Notes: a model not told the origin generated them from the sequence alone. A DNA stretch of 64,000 bases from Flavobacteriales bacterium (GCA_020635455.1 JACJZT010000002.1:533273-597272); one strand, 5' to 3'. Numbered from the stretch's first letter, positions 53,601-61,907 are shown. Program-made: numbers and translations.

Positions 53601-53774
53601 AAGACTGTCCAAAAACTCAGTCGCTTTTCTGAAATAATTGTTGATCGCTTTAATGTTAGTATCAGCATTTAGTTACTCGTTGACATTATCTTGACGACCG
53701 GATCTAATACAATAGAAATATTATCATTGGCGAGGTGAATATAAAAATATAGATTTGAGTTTTAAGACAGACTG
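53601..53774 (+). mobile_element. MITE copy 3, 174 bp
   Basis: Same length and orientation as copies 1 and 2; the first base is A and the ninth/tenth are CC/A variants, with several substitutions, so it is slightly more diverged. Flanks are AAACGT on the left and CCGTTAGC on the right (ACGT/CCGT). Confidence 0.85.
53727..53757 (+). promoter_or_regulatory. Outward promoter-like motif in MITE copy 3
   Basis: TTG (53727-53729), 20-nt spacer, TAGATTTG (53750-53757). The first gene, higB-like, starts 283 nt downstream and has its own -7 motif. Confidence 0.4.
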
Positions 53775-53934
53775 CCGTTAGCAGAAATGCTAAAAAGACA
53801 GACGACACAGCAAGACAATGACTGAAAATGGACTCGACACACAGACCATATCGACCAATTGGACAGACTTTCTAGCTGACCGTGTTTTGCTATTGGGACA
53901 GATGACAGATAAGAAAGAAAAAGCCCACCCTTCT

Positions 53935-53953
53935 CATTTTTAAAATTTCTTTT
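53935..53953 (+). repeat. 19-bp inverted repeat, left copy
   Basis: CATTTTTAAAATTTCTTTT is the exact reverse complement of 60501-60519. The two copies bracket the HigBA, type III R-M and small-gene block (54041-60408). Confidence 0.6.
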
Positions 53954-54030
53954 AGCCAGCCGCACAAACGGCGCTTTGAGGAGTTCAAAATTAATAACTA
54001 TTTTTGTTAACCTTTTTCGTTAATAATATT

Positions 54031-54038
54031 TATCTTTG
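54031..54038 (+). promoter_or_regulatory. -7 promoter element of the higBA-mod-res operon
   Basis: TATCTTTG matches TAnnTTTG and ends 2 nt before the GTG start at 54041. The transcript would have almost no leader. Confidence 0.5.
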
Positions 54039-54040
54039 CA

Positions 54041-54373
54041 GTGGAAATAAGTTACAAAAGCCGAAAACTCGAAAAGCAACTAACCGACCCAAAAGAGATG
54101 GCAAAATCTTTTGGACAGTTGGCTCGCAAAGTAAATCAAAGGCTCAAGGACTTAACCGATGCAGACAATTTAGCGATTATGAGAACCATTCCGGCAGCAA
54201 GATGTCACGAACTGACAGGCGACCGAAAAGGCGAATTAGCGGTTGATGTTTCAGGCAACTACCGAATGATTTTTGAGCCACTCCACGACCCGATACCCAA
54301 AAAAGACGATGGCGGTTTGAATTGGAAAGAAGTCACCAAAATTCAGATTAACGAAATTGAAGACTACCATTAA
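54041..54373 (+). CDS. higB: HigB-type toxin (RelE superfamily)
   Basis: The start is GTG at 54041 (MEISYKSRKLEKQL). The 110-residue product has the HigB pattern KLEKQLTDPKEMAKSFGQLARKVNQRL, RCHELTGDRKGELAVDVSGNYRMIFEP and the C-terminal IQINEIEDYH. HigB toxins cleave mRNA on the ribosome. The gene precedes its antitoxin, the order typical of higBA. It is 21 nt upstream of the higA-like gene and starts the operon that continues through the type III R-M genes. Confidence 0.88.
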   Translation: MEISYKSRKLEKQLTDPKEMAKSFGQLARKVNQRLKDLTDADNLAIMRTIPAARCHELTGDRKGELAVDVSGNYRMIFEPLHDPIPKKDDGGLNWKEVTKIQINEIEDYH

Positions 54374-54394
54374 CAAACACATTAAAAAAACAAC

Positions 54395-55486
54395 ATGGCA
54401 ACGACACTTGAAATAGCAAAATCTTTACTCTCCCCTCCTGGCGATACTATTCAGGAACACATTGATTTTATTGGCATGAGCCAAGCTGAACTTGCCGAAA
54501 GAATGGGAAGACCCAAAGAGAAAATTAACGACATCATAAAAGGTAGAGAGCCAATCACAACGGCAACTGCTTTTCAATTAGAAAAAGTGTTGGGTATTCC
54601 TGCAAGCTTTTGGCTGAACAGAGAAAAGTCATTCCGAAAAGAATTATACGAATTGCAACAACAGGAAGAACTTGAAAAAGAGAAAGACTGGTTGGCTGCA
54701 TTTCCTGTAAATGAAATGAGAAAATTCAGTTGGCTGCCCGACACAAGAGAAAAACACGTTTTGGTGGACAGCCTACTAAAATTCTTTTGTGTGGCAAGCA
54801 CGGACGAATGGGAACGAATTTACATTGACGAAGAAGTTTCGGTTGCGTTTAGAGTTTCTTTAGCTCATACGCAAAGCCCACACGCCATTTCTGCATGGTT
54901 ACGCAAAGGTGAAATTCAAGCCAAAGAAATTGAAATTTCGGACTTTGAAAAAAAGAAATTCAAAGACGCTTTAGCTGAAATTAAAGAACTAGCTTTTTTG
55001 ATGCCTGACGATTTTATCCAACAATTGCAAGGCATTTGTGCCAAATGTGGTGTGGCGGTAGTGTTTACTCAAAACTTGCCGAAAGCACCCATAAGCGGAG
55101 CAACCCGTTGGTTTCATAACAAACCTATCATTCAACTTTCGGGAAGATTTAGAACCAACGACCATTTTTGGTTTACCTTTTTCCACGAAGCAGCTCACAT
55201 CATTTTGCATGGAAAAAAGGACATTTTCTTAGAGAATGTAAAAGGAACAGAAATAGACCAAGAAAAAGAAGAAGAAGCCAATGCTTTTGCAGCTAAAATT
55301 TTGCTGACGGAAAATGAACTGAAACAAATTATTGATGCAGCCCCATTAGATGAAGAAATGATACATGCCTTTGCCGATAAATTCAGAACTCCCGCAGGTG
55401 CTATCATAGGCAGGTTACAGCATTTGGAACTTGTTCCATTTTATGTTGGCAATGGATTCAGACAAAAAATTGATTTGTTTAATTAA
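54395..55486 (+). CDS. HigA-type HTH antitoxin fused to ImmA/IrrE-like metallopeptidase
   Basis: A 363-residue protein. Residues ~14-70 are the HigA helix-turn-helix (DTIQEHIDFIGMSQAELAERMGRPKEKINDIIKGREPITTATAFQLEKVLGI). The C-terminal half is an M78 (IrrE/ImmA) metallopeptidase-like domain with HEAAH (about 264-268) in FTFFHEAAHIILHG and the downstream Glu-rich segment EKEEEANAFAAKILL. The peptidase could cleave a partner or itself in response to a signal. The gene separates higB from mod by only a few nucleotides, linking toxin-antitoxin and restriction functions. Confidence 0.88.
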   Translation: MATTLEIAKSLLSPPGDTIQEHIDFIGMSQAELAERMGRPKEKINDIIKGREPITTATAFQLEKVLGIPASFWLNREKSFRKELYELQQQEELEKEKDWLAAFPVNEMRKFSWLPDTREKHVLVDSLLKFFCVASTDEWERIYIDEEVSVAFRVSLAHTQSPHAISAWLRKGEIQAKEIEISDFEKKKFKDALAEIKELAFLMPDDFIQQLQGICAKCGVAVVFTQNLPKAPISGATRWFHNKPIIQLSGRFRTNDHFWFTFFHEAAHIILHGKKDIFLENVKGTEIDQEKEEEANAFAAKILLTENELKQIIDAAPLDEEMIHAFADKFRTPAGAIIGRLQHLELVPFYVGNGFRQKIDLFN

Positions 55487-55502
55487 GGATTACAACGAAT
55501 AA

Positions 55503-57257
55503 ATGCCAACATTAAACTGGATAGGAAAAGATAAAGTTATCAATCATCACATGGATGTTCCGTTTAAAGTATTGGAACACTCCTACGGCTTTGACAACGG
55601 AACGCAGACAGACAAAGAAACCAACAGCGGAAACAAAATAATACATGGCGACAACCTGGAAGCCCTGAAAGCCCTTTTGCCCGAATACGAAGGACGCATA
55701 AAATGTATTTACATAGACCCGCCCTACAACACAGGAAACGAAGGTTGGGTTTATAACGACAATGTGAACGAACCCAAAATTAAAAAGTGGCTCGGGTCAG
55801 TGGTGGGAAAAGAAAGTGATGACCTTACAAGACATGACAAATGGCTTTGTATGATGTATCCACGATTGAAACTTTTGCAGAAATTACTTGCAGATAAAGG
55901 CTCACTTGTTATTAGTATCGGCTATCAAGAAGTTTTCAATTTGATGCCTATACTAAAGGAACTATTTGCTTCAAAACAGATTGCTTGCGTTACAGTGCAA
56001 ACATCTGGGGGTAAACCTTCTGGTTCTTTCAATTATCAACACGAATTTTTAATTTTTATAGTTCCAAATGATTTTGAAGCAAACCCAATGAAGTTTACAG
56101 GTGGAAAAGAAAGGACTCCATTTGAAGGATTAACTCTTGCCACTTTTGACAAAACTCAAAGACCTAATCAAACATATCCAATTTTCGTAAACGCAGAAAC
56201 AGGTCTATTAGACAGCATAGGTGAATCATTACAAGAACGAATAAAGAATGGAAAATATCAGGGTGAGCTTTCCGAATTTGATTATGATTTTAATGAAGCG
56301 CCAGAAGGCACTGTTGCTGTATGGCCAATAACAAGTAAGGGAAAACAATGTGTTTGGAGATTAGCACCAAATAGATTGAAAAGCGATTGGGAAAAAGGTT
56401 ACATAAAAATTAGTCCCAACAGGCAAAAGGCCAGTTTAAACAAATACAGTATTCAATACCTGCCTGAAGGTGTAATCAAAAAAGTTGAAAAGGGAGAATT
56501 AAATGTAAGTGGTAAAGAGCCCAATTCGCCAACGTTAACATTTGGAGAAAACAAAACAGTTGGAAGTGACATTCCAACAATATGGTTGGAGAAAGAATTT
56601 TATTCCGTTAAAGGAACAACATTGTTAAATGACATTTTTGAAAAGAAAATATTCAACTATCCTAAACCTTTACCATTAATTACTGAGATTCTACGAGCCT
56701 TAACCTCACAAAATGATATTATACTTGATTCATTCGCTGGGTCAGGCTCAACTGCCCATGCTGTATTAGACTTAAATCAGGAAGATGAAGGAAACAGGAA
56801 ATTCATTTTAATAGAAATGGAAGATTATGCTGAGTCGGTAACTTCTGAGCGGGTTAAAATGGTAGTTAATGGATTTTCTGAGCAAGAAGGCACAGGCGGA
56901 AGTTTTGATTTTTACGAGTTGGGGCAACCTATGTTTTTGGAAGATGGCAATTTGAATGAATTGGATGGCGTTGAGAAAATTCGCCAATACGTTTATTACA
57001 CCGAAACCAAAACGCCACTTTCGGCAACCAAACACAAAGACAACAAACATTTCTTGGGCAAGCAAAATGATACAGCGTATTACTTCCACTACGAGCAAGA
57101 CGAAGTAACCACTTTAGACCATGCTTTTTTAGCCACCATGAAAACCAAAGCGGAGCAGTATGTGATTTATGCAGACAACTGTTTGCTAACAAAGGACTTT
57201 ATGACGAAGCATAATATCATTTTTAAGAAAATACCAAGAGACATAACAAGATTTTAA
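55503..57257 (+). CDS. mod: Type III restriction-modification DNA methyltransferase (Mod)
   Basis: A 584-residue beta-class adenine-N6 methyltransferase. Motif IV is DPPYNTGNE (residues 72-80) and motif I DSFAGSGSTAHAVLDLN (~408-424), in the order IV...I. Between them is the target recognition domain (~150-390), which determines sequence specificity. Mod both modifies the site and directs Res. It begins 16 nt after the HigA-type gene and is followed by res 3 nt downstream. Confidence 0.93.
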   Translation: MPTLNWIGKDKVINHHMDVPFKVLEHSYGFDNGTQTDKETNSGNKIIHGDNLEALKALLPEYEGRIKCIYIDPPYNTGNEGWVYNDNVNEPKIKKWLGSVVGKESDDLTRHDKWLCMMYPRLKLLQKLLADKGSLVISIGYQEVFNLMPILKELFASKQIACVTVQTSGGKPSGSFNYQHEFLIFIVPNDFEANPMKFTGGKERTPFEGLTLATFDKTQRPNQTYPIFVNAETGLLDSIGESLQERIKNGKYQGELSEFDYDFNEAPEGTVAVWPITSKGKQCVWRLAPNRLKSDWEKGYIKISPNRQKASLNKYSIQYLPEGVIKKVEKGELNVSGKEPNSPTLTFGENKTVGSDIPTIWLEKEFYSVKGTTLLNDIFEKKIFNYPKPLPLITEILRALTSQNDIILDSFAGSGSTAHAVLDLNQEDEGNRKFILIEMEDYAESVTSERVKMVVNGFSEQEGTGGSFDFYELGQPMFLEDGNLNELDGVEKIRQYVYYTETKTPLSATKHKDNKHFLGKQNDTAYYFHYEQDEVTTLDHAFLATMKTKAEQYVIYADNCLLTKDFMTKHNIIFKKIPRDITRF

Positions 57258-57260
57258 GCG

Positions 57261-59876
57261 ATGGAATTAAAACCATATCAACAACAAGTAATCATCGACC
57301 TTTCATTGTTTTTGGAAAACATACAGGAAACAAAAGACGTGAAGGACGCTTTTTATAATTTTTGGGCAAAACACCCAAGAACGCCTTTGTTTCCGTATTC
57401 AGGCACAGCCATTGAACCCTACAAAAACAATGTTCCCCGTGTTCCGCACATTTGCGTAAAAGTGCCAACGGCAGGCGGTAAAACCTTTATTGCCTGCAAT
57501 GCCATTAAAACCATTTTTGATGCTTTTGCTTATGATAAACCCAAGGCAGTAGTTTGGTTGGTTCCGTCCATTACCATTTTAGACCAAACCATTAAAAACC
57601 TTAAAGACACCAACCACCCTTACCGCCAAAAAATCAATTCTCATTTCGGCAACAAAGTAGAAGTATTTGACAAAGCAGAACTATTGCAGGGAAGCGGATT
57701 TAACGCCACTTCTGTAAAAGAGCAGTTGAACATTTTTGTATTGAGTTTTGACAGCATACGCACCGCCAACAAAGAAGGCAGAAAAGTATTTGAACAAAAC
57801 GGCTCGTTGCAATCGTTTGAAGCATTGCTCGGCAAAGACGAAGAAATTTCGCTGATGAAAGTGACGCAATACTTAAACCCGATGATAGTGGTAGACGAAA
57901 GCCACAATGCCGAAACGGATTTAAGTGTGGATATGCTCAAAGAATTTAACCCTTGTTTTATTCTTGACCTTACCGCCACGCCACGCAAAAACAGCAACAT
58001 CATCAGTTTTATTGATGCCATGGAGTTGAAAAAGGAAAATATGGTGAAACTGCCTGTTATTGTTTACAATCATCAGGACAAAACAGAAGTAATCAATTCG
58101 GCTTTGCAATTGCAAAAACGCTTGGAACTGCAAGCCATAGAAGAAGAAAAGAAAGGCGGCAAATACATTCGTCCAATTGTGCTGTTTCAGGCACAGCCGA
58201 AAAACGGAAAAGACTTTTTGAACGCAGAAGAAGAAAAATTAAACGTTCAGAAACTGAAAGAAAAACTCATTGAGTTGAAAATTCCTGCGGAGCAAATCAA
58301 AATAAAAACGGCAAACATCAACGAAATAAAAGGCATTGACTTGATGAGCAAAGACTGTGAAGTCCGCTACATCATAACTATAAACGCACTGAAAGAAGGT
58401 TGGGACTGTCCGTTTGCTTACATCTTGGCATCATTGGCAGACAAGAGTTCAGCAGTTGATGTTGAACAGATTTTGGGCAGGGTTTTACGCCAGCCGTATG
58501 TGATGAAACACAATTTTCCGCTACTTAATTTGAGTTATGTATTAACCGCTTCATCAAAATTCCTTGACACATTAGACAACATTGTGAAGGGTTTGAACAA
58601 AGCCGGTTTCAGCGACAAGGATTATAAACTGGCTGACCCTGCCATGTTGGAAGAAGCCAAAAAGCAAGACCCATTACAACAACTGACTGTTTTCCCAACC
58701 ACCGAAATACCAAAAGAAGATATTACTTCGGACATTGATACAACCCGAATTTCTGTTCTATCAGAAACAGAGTTGCCAAACACAACTGTTTCGGAAATAG
58801 AAAAAACTGCCATTAAACAAAATGAAGCCTTTGAAAAAACGGTTTCCGAAATGGAAGCCAACCATACAACGGCATTGCCAAACGAAATACAACAACTTGT
58901 GAAAACATACAGTATTAAAGACATTTTCAGAGAACAGGCAGAACAAATCAATTTGCCACAGTTTTATTTGAAAGTTCCTGCCAACGACTTGTTTGGCAAG
59001 AAAGAAGAAGAATTGCCTTTAGAAAAGGAAAATCTTTTAGAAGGTTTTGCATTGAGCAAAGCCGACACCCACATTGCGTTTGACAGCATTACCTCTGAAC
59101 TCTACAAGGTTGACTTGGACGAAACCAAAAAAGAACATACGCCAACATTTGTAAGACTTGACGGAGAAGTGAAAGAAAGCGTAATGACCTACATTCTCGA
59201 CCCTTCACGCAAAGACAGCCGAGTAAAGAATTTCACTAAACGACTGATGGACTTAATCGGAAATATGTTTCCAATTCCCGATAAGGAAATTGAAAAATAC
59301 ATTAACCGAATTTTAGAAGATTTCAAAGACGAGCAATTCAGCGACTTAGCAGCCAACGAATACACATACAAAGACAAAATCAAATTCAAGATAATTGCAC
59401 TTTCTGAACAGTTTGCGGAGAAAAAATTCAAAGACTTTTTAGACACCGACAAAGTGTTTATCAAACCATTGTTCACGTTACCAAAATCCATTTCTCTAGG
59501 CGACACAGCAAAGGGCATCACAAAATCGCTTTACGAGAAAGAAGGAAGCATGAACGGCTTTGAAGAACGTGTAATCAATGAAATCGGTAACATGACAAAT
59601 ATTGCTTTCTGGACAAGGAACATTGAACGAAAAGGTTTTAGAATTAACGGCTTTGTAAATCATTATCCCGACTTCATCATTCAGACAAAAAGCGGAAAGA
59701 CAATTTTATTAGAAACCAAAGGCGACCATTTAGACGCTGAACAAAAAATAAGACTTGGCAGACTTTGGGCAAGTAAGGCAGGAAATAATTACCGCTACTT
59801 CATGGTTTACGAAAGACGGACAGTTGATGGAGCTTATAAATTGGAAGACTTTTTAAACATCATAAAAGATATTTAG
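57261..59876 (+). CDS. res: Type III restriction endonuclease subunit (Res)
   Basis: An 871-residue SF2 translocase-nuclease. Walker A is PTAGGKT (69-75), motif II VVDESHNAETD (~210), motif III DLTATPR, and motif VI ILGRVLRQPY. The C-terminal PD-(D/E)XK nuclease shows HYPDFIIQTKSGKTILLETKGDH (~800-825). It cuts DNA ~25 nt from unmodified Mod sites after contact with two head-to-head sites. The gene is intact and its start is close to the mod stop, so the system should be functional. Confidence 0.93.
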   Translation: MELKPYQQQVIIDLSLFLENIQETKDVKDAFYNFWAKHPRTPLFPYSGTAIEPYKNNVPRVPHICVKVPTAGGKTFIACNAIKTIFDAFAYDKPKAVVWLVPSITILDQTIKNLKDTNHPYRQKINSHFGNKVEVFDKAELLQGSGFNATSVKEQLNIFVLSFDSIRTANKEGRKVFEQNGSLQSFEALLGKDEEISLMKVTQYLNPMIVVDESHNAETDLSVDMLKEFNPCFILDLTATPRKNSNIISFIDAMELKKENMVKLPVIVYNHQDKTEVINSALQLQKRLELQAIEEEKKGGKYIRPIVLFQAQPKNGKDFLNAEEEKLNVQKLKEKLIELKIPAEQIKIKTANINEIKGIDLMSKDCEVRYIITINALKEGWDCPFAYILASLADKSSAVDVEQILGRVLRQPYVMKHNFPLLNLSYVLTASSKFLDTLDNIVKGLNKAGFSDKDYKLADPAMLEEAKKQDPLQQLTVFPTTEIPKEDITSDIDTTRISVLSETELPNTTVSEIEKTAIKQNEAFEKTVSEMEANHTTALPNEIQQLVKTYSIKDIFREQAEQINLPQFYLKVPANDLFGKKEEELPLEKENLLEGFALSKADTHIAFDSITSELYKVDLDETKKEHTPTFVRLDGEVKESVMTYILDPSRKDSRVKNFTKRLMDLIGNMFPIPDKEIEKYINRILEDFKDEQFSDLAANEYTYKDKIKFKIIALSEQFAEKKFKDFLDTDKVFIKPLFTLPKSISLGDTAKGITKSLYEKEGSMNGFEERVINEIGNMTNIAFWTRNIERKGFRINGFVNHYPDFIIQTKSGKTILLETKGDHLDAEQKIRLGRLWASKAGNNYRYFMVYERRTVDGAYKLEDFLNIIKDI

Positions 59877-59917
59877 CCAAGAATAATGATGGGTATTAAT
59901 AAAAATCAAACCTGCCT

Positions 59918-60157
59918 ATGAGCCAAACTCTACAAATAATTTTTGCCGTTGTTCCAATTATTGGTGGCTTTCTTTTTTGGCATTTTAAAACAGTGAACGG
60001 TTTTAAAGACCAAATTAATGATTTAAAGATTCAAATGAAAGATTTGGAACACAGAGACAATTTGCAACAGCAGACTATTGACCAGTTGAAAGACCTGTTT
60101 CCACTCTTGAAAGCAGCATTTGAACACATTCAAAATCAAAAACAAATAAAGAAATGA
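59918..60157 (+). CDS. Small membrane-anchored coiled-coil protein, 79 aa
   Basis: A 79-residue protein with one N-terminal transmembrane helix (TLQIIFAVVPIIGGFLFWHF, residues ~4-23) and a hydrophilic coiled-coil-like tail (INDLKIQMKDLEHRDNLQQQTIDQLKDLFPLLKAAFEHIQNQ). It starts 41 nt after res and overlaps the next gene by 4 nt. No known family. It may be a third component of this R-M operon or an unrelated passenger. Confidence 0.65.
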   Translation: MSQTLQIIFAVVPIIGGFLFWHFKTVNGFKDQINDLKIQMKDLEHRDNLQQQTIDQLKDLFPLLKAAFEHIQNQKQIKK

Positions 60158-60408
60158 GTAATCACATAGACTTCGGACGACTATCTTATCTTGGAGATAG
60201 ATTAAAGACTGGACTTGCGACAAAGCAAGAGAAGGATGAGTATATGCTGATACTTTATAGAAATGGAAGCATTACTCAGAAACAATACAATGAATATTTA
60301 GCAAATGGAAACAAAACAAATACAGACGAAATTGTAAATGCTGCATTAGCAGTAGGAGCAGTTTTGCTAATCGGATATTTAATTAAAGAAATATTTAAAG
60401 GAAAATAA
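60154..60408 (+). CDS. Small membrane protein with SHOCT-like segment, 84 aa
   Basis: An 84-residue protein whose start overlaps the previous stop in ATGA. Residues ~10-50 (RLSYLGDRLKTGLATKQEKDEYMLILYRNGSITQKQYNEYLANG) resemble a short helical/SHOCT-like motif, and the C-terminus has a hydrophobic helix (NAALAVGAVLLIGYLIKEIF). Function unknown. It is the last gene of the higBA-mod-res unit. Confidence 0.65.
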   Translation: MSNHIDFGRLSYLGDRLKTGLATKQEKDEYMLILYRNGSITQKQYNEYLANGNKTNTDEIVNAALAVGAVLLIGYLIKEIFKGK

Positions 60409-60780
60409 AAGCCACCGCAATTTGCAAGCACAATTAAAAACCGCACAAGCTGGCACACGACCAAAGTTTTTAATAGAGCTTGCAAAGCCGACCCAAGACA
60501 AAAAGAAATTTTAAAAATGCCCCACCGCACGACAAAAGGCAATGAATATCGCAATAAGAAATAGACTGACAAACCACGGAAGACAAAGAAGCACTGGTGG
60601 TAACAGCAGTAACTGTTGCACAACCTCTCTGTAAACACAAAGCGCAGAAAATTAGAGATAAAAGCGACTTCATTAGAGCCGTTTTAAGGTACCCATTTTT
60701 GGTTGTTAAGTATTTTTAAATCAAAAATGGATGGACTTAAAATGAAATATAGGCTTTTGATACCTGTGTTTTAATTAAGT
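60409..60780. other. Non-coding stretch with inverted repeat and possible cassette end
   Basis: No gene is seen. It holds the right copy of the 19-bp inverted repeat (60501-60519). AGCACTGGTGGTAAC (60590-60604) complements the first 15 bases of the block after MITE copy 3 (GTTAGCAGAAATGCT, 53777-53791) at 11 of 15 positions, a weak indication that the whole 6.8-kb block is one large cassette. Confidence 0.45.
60501..60519 (-). repeat. 19-bp inverted repeat, right copy
   Basis: Exact reverse complement of 53935-53953. Confidence 0.6.
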
Positions 60781-60922
60781 GGAGGGAACGGCGAAATTGA
60801 CCACCTCAGACCAATTTAAATTAGCCGCCTTCACCGACTAATCTGAGCCATCCTATAACAACAAAATCACACGCCTTCAGGCTGACAAAGCAATTACTTC
60901 CCTGCATGCCCTCTCCTACCCT

Positions 60923-61085
60923 CTAAATCTCAAACCCTTCATACGGGTCGTACAATTCTTTCTTTTCAACCAGCTTGATCCCGTTTCTGCTTGAAGGACT
61001 CAGTCCAAATTCGCGGCACAGAACAATGTAGGTTTTTACCAAATCCATGTACGAGCGAAAAAAGGCCGATTGCCGGGCTTCTTTC
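60923..61085 (-). pseudogene. C-terminal fragment of P27-type phage terminase small subunit-like protein
   Basis: The minus-strand frame encodes ~54 residues ending REFGLSPSSRNGIKLVEKKELYDPYEGFEI. The pattern reFGLsPSSR near the C-terminus is typical of the P27 family of phage terminase small subunits. The N-terminal two thirds are missing. A second fragment with the same end is at 61755-61907. The fragment is joined to the end of the IstA remnant. Confidence 0.5.
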
Positions 61086-61536
61086 TTGACGGTAACCCGG
61101 AACATTCCATATGTTCAAGTAACATCGAGGATTTACTACGACCAATATATTCCCGTACATGGTCTCCAAACTGAGTTCGTTGATAATAATCTGTTTCCAA
61201 GGAGGCATAGAGCTTCCATTGCTTTTCAAGGGTCATACCCCGCCTGCGCAGCGCCTTGGCTATTTCTGGAAGCATCTGCTCCAATCGCAAGTAGCGCGGA
61301 TCCTTTTTCGCCAATTCTTTGGGCGGTGCTGAGCTGAACAAGCGGTGGAGCGAATACTCGTCCTTCGAACTGATATCCTCAGCTGTTAAACCTAATTCCT
61401 TGTATTTAGACAAGTACTGCTTGACTGTATTGCGGGATGTCCTTGACAGTTTAACAATACGTTTTATCGCCATGCCTTCATGGTGATATCGAATGATTTG
61501 TTTAATTCTTTGCATAATGATTGGTTGATTAGCCAT
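61036..61536 (-). pseudogene. IstA-type transposase, N-terminal fragment
   Basis: The 166-codon frame begins MANQPIIMQRIKQIIRYHHEGMAIKRI and includes a helix-turn-helix (MAIKRIVKLSRTSRNTVKQYLSKYKEL), as in IS21 IstA. IstA is normally ~350-520 residues with a DDE domain, absent here. IstA similarity fades after the segment SSMLLEHME (near 61110), and the remaining codons run into another frame of the terminase-like fragment. It is a broken gene. Confidence 0.7.
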
Positions 61537-61600
61537 ATTACGTATCTAATAGATTCGCAATATTGGATTGTTCAACGGCTCAGCTTAAACACTTTTTTGA

Positions 61601-61720
61601 GGGGTCAATTTGCTCCGATTTTGGGGGGGTCAATTTGCTCCGATTTTGGGGGGTCAATTTCCAGCGATTGTTAGAGGTCAGTTTCGTCCGACTAAGTGGG
61701 GTCAATTTCAGCGATTTTTA
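61601..61720. repeat. Five ~24-bp repeats, IS21-type terminal repeats
   Basis: Units of the type GGGGTCAATTTGCTCCGATT start at 61601, 61626, 61650, 61674 and 61698, spaced 25, 24, 24 and 24 bp. The first two are nearly identical and the others diverged. Such arrays at IS21 ends bind the transposase. Confidence 0.75.
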
Positions 61721-61754
61721 CAACGTAATAAGGGTCTACTTTCTTATCCGGCTA

Positions 61755-61907
61755 TCACAGCACAAAATCCGCAAATGGATCATACGGCTCACTCTTTTCC
61801 AAGAGCTTGATCCCCTTTCTGCTCGAAGGTGAAAGTCCGAATTCCCTGCAAAGTAACATGTGCGTTTTAAGAAGACCCCTGTAAGAGCGGTAATCCATAT
61901 GGTCCAT
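61755..61907 (-). pseudogene. Second P27-type terminase small subunit-like fragment
   Basis: A 50-residue minus-strand frame from an ATG at 61907 to TGA (61755-61757) encodes MDHMDYRSYRGLLKTHMLLC followed by REFGLSPSSRKGIKLLEKSE and PYDPFADFVL. It is clearly homologous to the fragment at 60923-61085. Upstream of the ATG the frame is not terminase-like, so it is truncated. Nothing else is seen between 61908 and 62136. Confidence 0.5.

Larger units (their letters stand above)
60781..61720 (-). mobile_element. Degenerate IS21-family element (deletion derivative)
   Basis: On one side are five ~24-bp repeats (61601-61720), on the other inverted related motifs GGTGGTCAATTTCGCCG (minus strand, ~60790-60806) and TGGCTCAGATTAGTCGG (60834-60850), which resemble the multiple terminal repeats of IS21 elements. 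Between them is an N-terminal fragment of an IstA-type transposase. The istA 3' part and the whole istB are missing, so the element cannot move by itself. Confidence 0.65.

Noticed and set aside
53448..53672. 74-codon frame overlapping the end of the cassette gene and junction J4
   Set aside because: It covers the attC-like hairpin and the MITE left end; its composition is that of the repeats and not of a protein.
61601..61720. 24-bp repeats as a plasmid iteron origin
   Set aside because: They stand at the end of an IstA fragment and resemble IS21 terminal repeats; no replication gene is near.
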